A stretch of DNA of 9,365 bases from Clostridiales bacterium (GTDB lineage: Bacteria > Bacillota > Clostridia > Christensenellales > Pumilibacteraceae), in NCBI GenBank assembly GCA_014799665.1, contig JAAVHP010000022.1, positions 1 through 9,365 on the forward strand, given 5' to 3'. This document shows positions 1 to 6,900 of the stretch, piece after piece (the first letter of the stretch is position 1; each line of letters starts with the position of its first letter). The position numbers and the translations under genes are program-made. The notes under the pieces were generated by a model. It made no database searches. It worked only from the letters and a program-made list of their open reading frames with translations, and was not told the origin of the DNA.

Positions 1-171
1 ATAACTACTGACGATGGTTGGAATATTAGCCTTGGCCGTGGTCTGGACATCTATGACAAATACAACGCTTACTCAATTGCGTCAGGTAGACAGGAACGGC
101 GAAAATGCAGAGAGTTCCGTGTGATATACATGAAATCAGATAAAACGACAGAACATGGGAAAACTGAGTGA
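1..171 (+). CDS. C-terminal end of an MIT_C (phospholipase-D-like) domain protein, 5' partial
   Basis: Frame 1 is open from the first base to TGA at 169-171, giving 56 residues; the start lies outside the window. The visible part contains GWNISLGRGLDIYDK followed by a segment ending RRKCREFRVIYMK. This matches the end of the MIT_C domain of human MITD1-type proteins as I remember it, with LGRGLD-(Y/F) followed by an R-x-C-x-E segment and a final beta strand. MIT_C has a phospholipase D fold but in MITD1 it binds membranes and lacks catalytic HKD motifs; no HKD motif is visible here, though most of the protein is missing. The last 17 bases overlap the start of the zinc-ribbon gene, which suggests translational coupling and membership of the same operon. 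Function in bacteria is not established; membrane or nucleic-acid binding are both possible. The family assignment rests on one short block and is moderately confident. Confidence 0.6.
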   Translation: MTTDDGWNISLGRGLDIYDKYNAYSIASGRQERRKCREFRVIYMKSDKTTEHGKTE

Positions 172-514
172 ATCCGCTTTTGCAATAATGGGCATGTGTG
201 AGAATGAGCGAAAGCCATTCGGAATAACTGTTGACAAACGCGGGAATGCCTACGCTTTCTGTTGGGCATTTAAGATGAGTAAAGAGCAGGCCGCCCGTGA
301 AGGCTATGACAAAACTCATGTAAGAGGTGCAATCGTCTATGATGATGATTTCAACGGGTGCCCATATTGCGGCTCAAAAGGCTTTTATATTTGTAACAGT
401 TGCGGGAAAGTTGTTTGCTACGATGGTAGAGAAATGGTAACTTGTCCCAACTGCGGAACGTCCAGTGGTGTCGTTCCGGGAGAGACGTTCGATTTGTCCG
501 GTGGAGGAATGTGA
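155..514 (+). CDS. Stand-alone TerY-C-type zinc-ribbon protein
   Basis: A 119-residue protein. Residues 19-66 have the pattern KPFGITVDKRG, a CWAF strand and REGYDKT, and residues 68-101 form a double zinc ribbon: CPYCG at 69-73, CNSCG at 80-84, Cys88, and CPNCG at 97-101. This order matches the TerY-C metal-binding domain, which I know as a C-terminal extension of some TerY vWA proteins. Here it is a separate gene, while the vWA protein downstream lacks it, so the two products probably bind each other. The ATG at 155 overlaps the previous gene by 17 bases. ATGs at 188 and 194 are possible alternatives and would leave the conserved region intact, so residues 1-13 are uncertain. There is no signal peptide or membrane segment; it is expected to be cytosolic and zinc-binding. 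Its exact role is unknown. Confidence 0.82.
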   Translation: MGKLSESAFAIMGMCENERKPFGITVDKRGNAYAFCWAFKMSKEQAAREGYDKTHVRGAIVYDDDFNGCPYCGSKGFYICNSCGKVVCYDGREMVTCPNCGTSSGVVPGETFDLSGGGM

Positions 515-570
515 TCAGGGATATTTACCTTTTCTCTTATATTGGTATACTTTATAAACGACCTATATGA

Positions 571-1836
571 ATGAAAGAATTAAAAACAAATGACAAAGTA
601 AATCTCGTAGGAGGACTTCAGGCAACAGTTGTCAAAGAACTGGGGCGTGGTGGTCAGGGCATCGTTTACCTTGTAGAACTTCTCGGCAAAAAGATGGCCC
701 TTAAATGGTATCTTAATGCTCCCGACGATAGATTCTATAAGAATCTTGAGTCCAACGTGAAGAAAGGCGCACCTTCCGGAGCATTCCTATGGCCGGAGTA
801 TGTTACCATGAAAGAGAAAGAAAGCTATGGATACATCATGCCATTGCGTCCTGATGGATATTATGAGTTCGGGCAATTCTATCTTGCTCGCGTTCAATTT
901 CAGTCTTTTGAGGTACTTCTCAATGCTGCGATGAAAATTTGTGAAGGTTTTGGGAAACTTCATCTCAGTGGTTTCAGCTATCAGGATCTAAACGACGGCA
1001 ACTTCTTTATTAATCCCGAGACGGGTGATGTGCTCATTTGCGACAATGATAACGTTATGCCGGAAGGTGAAGTGTCCGGAATTCTTGGTAAAGCCCGTTA
1101 CATGGCACCGGAGATAGTGTTGGGAAAGACTCTGCCTAACAAGGGTAGTGATCGATTCTCTCTCGCTGTCATACTATTCATGCTGTTCTATGGAAATCAC
1201 CCATTTGAAGGGGATAAGGTGCTTCAATGTCCTTGTCTGACGGAAAAGTATGAAAAGAAATTCTACGGCAGCGAGATACTTTTCATCTACGATGAGAAGG
1301 ACACACGCAATCGTCCTGTACGCGGAGTGCATCGTAATGTTATCCGCAGATGGCCGGTTTATCCTGCAATCTTGCAAAATGCATTCATCGAAGAATTTAC
1401 TCAGGAAAAACTGAAAGACCCTGCCAAACGTAGAATCGAAAAGAAATGGCAGGATGTGATTCGCAGTCTTCAAGATATGCTCGTGGTCTGTCCGAAATGT
1501 AAGGAGGAAACCTTCATTACTGATCCTCGCTCGCCAAGGTGTATGAACTGTGGTGCCACTATTCAGATCGCTGGTGGAATCCGGTTGCATAACCGAACTG
1601 TCTGGCTTACTCCGGGTACAATTTTCTATCTCGGATATGACAATGTCCCGACCGCTCGTATCGTAACAGTCCCGGGCGACAAGTATCCCATCCAAATTCA
1701 GAATATGACATCTGAAAAATGGACGGTAGAAACTCCGAGCGGCAAACTGAAGAGCATTGAGCCTCTAGGAATGATGCCTGTAAAAGCCGGTCTTAAAGTA
1801 ATCTTCGACTCAGCTAATAAAGCAACAATAATCTAA
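571..1836 (+). CDS. Eukaryotic-like Ser/Thr protein kinase with zinc ribbon and beta-rich tail (TerY-P triad kinase)
   Basis: A 421-residue cytosolic kinase. The glycine-rich loop is GRGGQGIVY (25-33), the ATP-anchoring lysine is Lys45 in ALKWY, and the catalytic loop is YQDLNDGN with Asp139 and Asn144. The DFG position reads CDNDN, with Asp158 as the likely metal ligand; the APE motif is at 179-181 and the helix-F Asp is Asp194. So the phosphotransfer residues are present, but HRD is changed to YQD and DFG to DND. A zinc ribbon follows (Cys307, 310, 324, 327). The last ~90 residues are beta-rich and contain NMTSEKW and TPSG, resembling the second half of an FHA fold. No transmembrane segment is present, unlike PknB-type receptor kinases. 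The gene lies 56 bases after the zinc-ribbon gene and 21 bases before the vWA gene. Kinase, vWA and PP2C in a row are the TerY-P triad. The substrate is unknown; the coiled-coil protein or the helicase are guesses. Confidence 0.9.
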   Translation: MKELKTNDKVNLVGGLQATVVKELGRGGQGIVYLVELLGKKMALKWYLNAPDDRFYKNLESNVKKGAPSGAFLWPEYVTMKEKESYGYIMPLRPDGYYEFGQFYLARVQFQSFEVLLNAAMKICEGFGKLHLSGFSYQDLNDGNFFINPETGDVLICDNDNVMPEGEVSGILGKARYMAPEIVLGKTLPNKGSDRFSLAVILFMLFYGNHPFEGDKVLQCPCLTEKYEKKFYGSEILFIYDEKDTRNRPVRGVHRNVIRRWPVYPAILQNAFIEEFTQEKLKDPAKRRIEKKWQDVIRSLQDMLVVCPKCKEETFITDPRSPRCMNCGATIQIAGGIRLHNRTVWLTPGTIFYLGYDNVPTARIVTVPGDKYPIQIQNMTSEKWTVETPSGKLKSIEPLGMMPVKAGLKVIFDSANKATII

Positions 1837-1857
1837 AACCTAAAATATCACAAAATT

Positions 1858-2607
1858 ATGCCAGGATTAATTGATAGCGAAAGGCCTCCACGCAGGCAAA
1901 TGACACTCTTCTTCATCATCGACAAATCAGGCTCGATGGGTGGTTCTAAAATCGGGAGTGTAAACGATGCAATCGAGAATGTCCTCCCTATGATTGCCGA
2001 AATTTCCGACAACAATACTGACGCCGAAATCCGCGTAGCAGCATTGGAGTTCTCCAACAGTACACACTGGCTCTATGATGAGCCAAAGCTTGCACATGAG
2101 TTCATCTGGCAGAAGGTTCAAGCTTCAGGTATGACCTCACTCGGGGAAGCATGTGTAGAACTTGACAAGAAACTTTCACGTAACGGTGGATTCATGTCGT
2201 CGCCGAGTGGAAGCTACGCACCTGTTGTTCTTCTTCTTTCAGATGGAGGACCGACTGACAACTTTGATGCAGGAGTCAAGAAATTATGGGAAAACAGCTG
2301 GTTCACAAATGGAATCAGATTGGCTATCTCAATCGGCAATGATGCTGATGACTATGTGCTTGAAAAATTTACAGGTTCAAGAGAATCAATTGTGAAAGTT
2401 CACAATCTGGACGCATTAAAAGAAATGATTAAACTGATGGCCTTAAGATCTTCTTTGATAGGAAGTCAGAGCAAAACAACCTCTGAAAAAACCAAGCAGA
2501 GTCAGATGGAGGATATGTTGGAGAAAATTGTTGATAATACTCCCGGAGCAGAGACCGTGGCAAAACCCAACACTGCCGATAGCGATAACTATGATGAGTG
2601 GGATTAA
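1858..2607 (+). CDS. TerY-like von Willebrand factor A domain protein
   Basis: A 249-residue vWA protein. The metal-ion-dependent adhesion site is complete: DKSGS with Asp22, Ser24 and Ser26, then Thr93 in SGMTSLGEA and Asp129 in LLLSDGGPTD. The GMTSLGEA and SDGGPTDNF segments are typical of TerY. The vWA fold ends near residue 205; the remaining ~45 residues are polar, low-complexity (SQSKTTSEKTKQSQ) and acidic at the end, probably a flexible linker or interaction tail. The TerY-C zinc ribbon sometimes found here is absent and is instead encoded at 155-514. vWA proteins bind partners through a Mg/Mn-bridged acidic residue, so this one is likely to be the scaffold or metal-dependent switch between kinase and phosphatase. 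The chosen ATG at 1858 follows an A/T-rich leader with no clear Shine-Dalgarno, as usual for Bacteroidetes. Confidence 0.9.
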   Translation: MPGLIDSERPPRRQMTLFFIIDKSGSMGGSKIGSVNDAIENVLPMIAEISDNNTDAEIRVAALEFSNSTHWLYDEPKLAHEFIWQKVQASGMTSLGEACVELDKKLSRNGGFMSSPSGSYAPVVLLLSDGGPTDNFDAGVKKLWENSWFTNGIRLAISIGNDADDYVLEKFTGSRESIVKVHNLDALKEMIKLMALRSSLIGSQSKTTSEKTKQSQMEDMLEKIVDNTPGAETVAKPNTADSDNYDEWD

Positions 2608-2618
2608 ATTTAATTAAA

Positions 2619-3788
2619 ATGAGAGGCGTAGGAGTTCTAAACCATACATGTCAAGGTGAGAGTCACAAGGTTTTAGATAAGCCATGCCAAGACTATTCTC
2701 TATCAGAATCTAAAGGTGCTTTCGCCATGGCCATCGTTAGCGACGGCCATGGCGGAGCACGCTATTTCCGTAGTGACAAGGGATCTGAAATTGCTGTTAA
2801 TGTTGCCAAAAAAGCAATAGATGGATTTGTTAAAGATCCGTCTACTTCTAATATATTTCAAAGTGAAGGTGTAGTGCAATATGGTGTAGCACCGAATGCT
2901 TGTAATGATGATGTTTACAGATCGTTGTCATGGTTGGTTTCTTATATAATCAGGCAATGGAATTGCAATATAAGGAAGCATGCCGAATCTAACGATATTA
3001 CCGAATGGGAGAAATCGCATGTAGATGAAAAATATCTCTCGGATTTTCGTTGTGGCCTGCAAAGTGACAATGGTGTCCTCGAAAAGATTTACGGATGTAC
3101 ATTAATGGCCTACGTCATGACCGAGAACTACTGGTTTTCATTTCAAATAGGAGACGGTAAAATGGTATTCTTCAAAGTTGGTGAGCATGGTATGGAGGCA
3201 AAACAACTGATTCCATGGGATGAACAATGTTTTTTGAATAGAACTACATCAATTTGTGACAGTGATGCCGCCTCTGAATTTAGATTCGCTTATTGCGGTA
3301 ATGGTACGTTCCCTGAGGCCGTGTTTCTTGGTTCTGATGGGATTGATGATACTTATGGAGACGGGGATAGGTTGACTGATTTCTATATCCGACTTTACAA
3401 GGAAATTGCGACATCGAGTCCAAAACAGGTTTTAAAGACATTGGAATCCGATTTGCCTCGTATTAGTAAGATGGGAAGCCAAGATGATATGTCTATAGCC
3501 TGTGTCTTCTGCAAATATCCGGGAAAAAGACGACAGAATGCTCTTCAGATGTCGCAGTGGCAACTTGCTAAACTCCACCAAGAATCAGAAGAACTTGAAA
3601 ACAAGAAGGCCGGACTGCGTGAAAAGATTGAACGATTGAAAGATACAAGGGAACTATCCGAAAGTGGCCGCATTGAATTGATATATGCTCGGAACGACTT
3701 GGGGCGAGTCAAAGATGCTATTGAAAAAATCGAAAGAAGTGTACAAACTATTCAAGCCTTCGATAGGGATTTGAATAAACGTGACTAA
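2619..3788 (+). CDS. PP2C-family Ser/Thr protein phosphatase with coiled-coil tail (TerY-P triad phosphatase)
   Basis: A 389-residue metal-dependent phosphatase. Numbering from the ATG at 2619, the acidic metal ligands are all present: CQDYS with Asp25, VSDGHGG with Asp42, SDGIDD with Asp240 and Asp244, and QDDMS with Asp289/290. The GxT strand is YGCT at 158-161, and the usual GDSR motif reads GDGK at 178-181. The distance between DGHGG and the GCT strand is about 110 residues, longer than in typical PP2C, which implies an inserted helical segment around 70-150. Residues ~305-389 are charged and heptad-like and predicted to form a coiled coil, perhaps for binding other system members. It should reverse the kinase's phosphorylation. 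The frame is also open from a GTG at 2598 that overlaps the vWA stop, but the ATG 11 bases after that stop gives the normal PP2C N terminus and is preferred. Confidence 0.9.
   Translation: MRGVGVLNHTCQGESHKVLDKPCQDYSLSESKGAFAMAIVSDGHGGARYFRSDKGSEIAVNVAKKAIDGFVKDPSTSNIFQSEGVVQYGVAPNACNDDVYRSLSWLVSYIIRQWNCNIRKHAESNDITEWEKSHVDEKYLSDFRCGLQSDNGVLEKIYGCTLMAYVMTENYWFSFQIGDGKMVFFKVGEHGMEAKQLIPWDEQCFLNRTTSICDSDAASEFRFAYCGNGTFPEAVFLGSDGIDDTYGDGDRLTDFYIRLYKEIATSSPKQVLKTLESDLPRISKMGSQDDMSIACVFCKYPGKRRQNALQMSQWQLAKLHQESEELENKKAGLREKIERLKDTRELSESGRIELIYARNDLGRVKDAIEKIERSVQTIQAFDRDLNKRD
2723..2754 (+). repeat. Perfect 10-bp inverted repeat inside the PP2C gene (hairpin-forming)
   Basis: CGCCATGGCC at 2723-2732 is the exact reverse complement of GGCCATGGCG at 2745-2754. 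Between them TCG (2734-2736) can pair with CGA (2741-2743) after one A/C mismatch, leaving a TTAG loop. The result is a 13-pair, G+C-rich stem with one mismatch. Each arm also contains the 8-base palindrome GCCATGGC. It lies over the codons of the phosphatase's AMAIVSDGHGGA motif, so the protein sequence constrains part of it. Confidence 0.75.
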
Positions 3789-3903
3789 CCGATGTGTACG
3801 TGTAAGTATTGCGGAGTTCAATGGATCGGATTTGGAGAAACTCGGACAGGCCGCAAGCCTTAAAATTTTTGAGAGTGGGATTCTGCCTACAAGGAATAAT
3901 TGA
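3781..3903 (+). CDS. Possible 40-residue small protein in the PP2C-helicase spacer
   Basis: A short frame beginning at GTG 3781, which overlaps the PP2C stop in the string GTGACTAA, runs to TGA at 3901-3903 and ends 17 bases before the helicase ATG. The peptide contains VRVSIAEFNGSDLEKLGQAA and ends in ILPTRNN, with a protein-like residue mix and no low complexity. It fills almost exactly the only spacer above 60 bases in the operon. Against it: the start is GTG, it is only 40 codons, I recognise no family, and a second short frame (3792-3863) overlaps it. It may be a real coupled small gene, a gene remnant, or chance. Confidence 0.3.
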   Translation: MTNRCVRVSIAEFNGSDLEKLGQAASLKIFESGILPTRNN

Positions 3904-3920
3904 TAGCGGAATAATGATTT

Positions 3921-6900
3921 ATGGGCTATATTGAGGACATAAAGGGAATTGAATCTTTGATACTTGATGACATCATCCGAGTGTCACGAAACAATGTGCC
4001 CTCGAAATATCGGGAAAAGCCATGGTCTTGCTTTGGCTTGAAGCATGGTACAGCTGTGCTTTCTAATGAAGAACAACTATGTTGCTATATCGCTTCATAT
4101 GGTGACATGCACAAAGGCAAATTGGAAAAGGCCTTTGAGACCTTCCCTTGGGAAGAACTCACCTCCAATCTCGAAGTAATCGATTGGGGTTGTGGTCAAG
4201 GGATAGCGAGTGTACATTTTGTTTCAAAACTGAGAGATTTCAATCATCTCCCAAAACTTCAGAAGATTACCCTCATAGAACCATCTTCTGTGGCATTGTC
4301 AAGAGCTAAGGCCAATGTCCTACAGGCTATCGGTAGTGACATTGAAATTGAGCCTAAGAATCTTTATCTGCCATCGGGTAACCCGACATCGAAAGGAGAA
4401 CTTGAAAAGTTACATATTGAGGAACCTGTATGTATCCATTTGTTCTCCAACATTTTGGATATCCCTGAAATAGACCTGAAGAAGCTTGCTAATATTATCG
4501 CATCTACCGGATACAGGCACTATTTTGTCTGCGTGGGCCCGCTCAACTATGGAAATCATCGAATCGAGGCATTCAGCAGATACTTTGCCAAGGCTAAGGA
4601 GGACGTTTTCTCCGACACGATATCCCCTCAATTCAGCCAGTTAAGTAACGGGAAATGGTATAGTTGTGTAACCAAGGGATTTAAGATGATTCGAGAGGAT
4701 GGCAAGCCATTTCTTGTCCCATTGTCATTCTTTCCACCCAAGGAGTTTCGTGCGTATTACAAGCTTGATGCCCTTTGGAAAACCGACGAAACGATTACCT
4801 GTGAAAGTCATGGCTCGTTTGAAGTGCTGGCACCCTTCGATATTGGCGCGAGTATATACTCAGATGTTGATCCAATCGTGGCTGTCCTGAACAATATAAT
4901 TACAAGAGGTATCCCTACCAAGTGCAGTCCATTCATTGAGAAGTGCTTCGCTGATATATTTAGGGCAACAGAGGAAACAGTGAGGTATGGTGCAATTAAT
5001 TATGATGTTGTAGACCAACAATCGTTAAAAGATAATGAAGAATTGTTCCGATATACTCCGATTGGGATTGCCCGAATACAGAAGGTGGTGGTTGAAGCCA
5101 TATTGACCGGTCGCTTATCGCTTGACGAGAAAGAATGGAATGTCGTTGTTAAGGAAGCAGATTATCCGTGCGCCGCTTTAGCATTTGCCGACTTCGAGCA
5201 GATGTTCAATAATCTGTGCGCACTCGCCGTTGAGTATTCTGACAGAAGATTCCCAAAGATCAATCTTTCTATTATCAATCCCAAGTTTAAGAATTCTCCT
5301 TTGCATCTTGGAAACAAGTGCGTAGCTTCGGTCAAGAAAATCAATAAAGAAGATGAATTTGATTTGGTCATAGACATTAGCTTTAAAGATAAGGGGGATG
5401 CAGAACATGTACAGTTTTCTGAATTTAAAGCTAAGAATGATTGTTATTTCAATGTACGTTCTTGTGAGAAGTCTTCATCGCGCCAGATTTATACATCTGA
5501 CAGAATAACATATAAGCCTCTCACGCAAATAAATCAATCAGGAGGCTATGATAATATTCAAGAGACGGTAGAGTATCTGAATTATTTCCTGACTCTTATC
5601 TTCCGCAAGATAGCGTTCCGTCCGGGGCAGCTGCCAATCTTAAATAGGGCAATGCAAAATAAGGGGGTGATAGGACTGCTCCCAACCGGTGGTGGTAAAT
5701 CCCTTACTTATCAACTTGCGGCTATGCTTCAGCCCGGAGTAACAGTTGTAATTGATCCGTTGAAGTCTCTGATGGAAGACCAATATGACGGGTTACGCGC
5801 AATTGGCATTGACGCTTGTACATATATAAATTCCGAATTAGGTAAGGATGAGAGAGCGGCACATGAAGCTATGATGGAGTCTTCCAAGGTAATTTTTACC
5901 TTTATGTCTCCTGAAAGGCTTTGCATATATGAGTTCCGGGAGAGACTTAAGAATATGCATCAACTTGGTGTCTATTTCTCATACGGAGTTATTGATGAAG
6001 TGCATTGTGTCTCAGAATGGGGACAGGATTTCCGATTTTCCTACCTCCATCTCGGAAGAAATCTTTATAGCTATGTTAAGGCTAAGGTCGGGGAAATATC
6101 ATTATTCGGTCTTACCGCAACTGCTTCATTCGATGTGCTGTCCGATGTTGAGCGTGAATTGTCCGGACATGGTTCATTCACGCTTGATCCCGATACCATC
6201 GTAAGATATGAGAACAGCAATAGGCTTGAATTGCAGTATAAGATAGAGAGAATTGACCTTGAATATACACCTGCTAAGTTTGATGATCATGGAGTCCTTT
6301 TAAGGCATAATTACCCAATGCCCGTGAAGCTTAGTAATTCTAAAGATTCCGCTTGGGTAAAAAGTAATTTCCTTAAAACTTTGATACCGAAAATCCCTCA
6401 GTATCTTAGAGAACTGCAGACTGAGGAATCGATTCAACGGATAGTAGATAGATTTCAAGAGCGTGAGGACCTGGAAGCGATAGATTCTAAGTCGCTTTTT
6501 GTAGATGTAGATGATGACTTCCTATCGGATCGAGAAAACTATGATAGTGGTGGAATTGTATTTTGTCCTCATGTGAACTCTACGGGATTGAGCGTAAACA
6601 TAAATTCTCAAAGTTTAGGAGAATTATATAAAGTTGGCTCTTTCTCCGGTTCCCCACAATATGGAGAAACTGATAACAACTCGATGGAGAATATGCGACT
6701 CTTCAGAGAAAACAAACTACCTCTGATGGTTGCAACCAAGGCTTTTGGAATGGGTATTGATAAACCTAATGTAAGGTTTACAATAAACATGAATTACTCC
6801 AGTTCTCTTGAAAGCTTTGTTCAGGAAGCCGGGCGTGCCGGACGAGACCGAAAGATGGCTTTGTCTATAATTCTAATGACCAATTATAGACTTGTCCGAA

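Noticed and set aside
515..570. Possible internal promoter before the kinase gene (TATATTGG near 538-545)
   Set aside because: Resembles the Bacteroidetes -7 box TAnnTTTG with one mismatch but has no TTTG box 19-21 bases upstream.
1174..1695. 173-codon open frame on the minus strand
   Set aside because: It lies entirely inside the kinase gene, has no recognisable domain, and is a shadow of the kinase codon pattern.
2598..2618. Upstream GTG start for the PP2C gene overlapping the vWA stop
   Set aside because: It adds only seven A/T-leader-like residues; the ATG at 2619 gives the normal PP2C N terminus.
571..3788. Type VI secretion post-translational regulators (PpkA/PppA) as an explanation of the kinase and phosphatase
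   Set aside because: No secretion genes are present, the kinase is soluble with a zinc ribbon, and the TerY-type vWA and TerY-C proteins fit the TerY-P triad better.
3792..3863. 23-residue frame with a CxCxxC motif (MCTCKYCG)
   Set aside because: Too short for a zinc-binding domain, only three cysteines, and it overlaps the better-fitting frame at 3781-3903; probably chance.
3831..3871. Possible promoter before the helicase gene (TTTG at 3831 and AATTTTTG at 3864)
   Set aside because: The spacing between the two boxes is ~29 bases, too long for the Bacteroidetes promoter pattern, and the -7 box has a mismatch.
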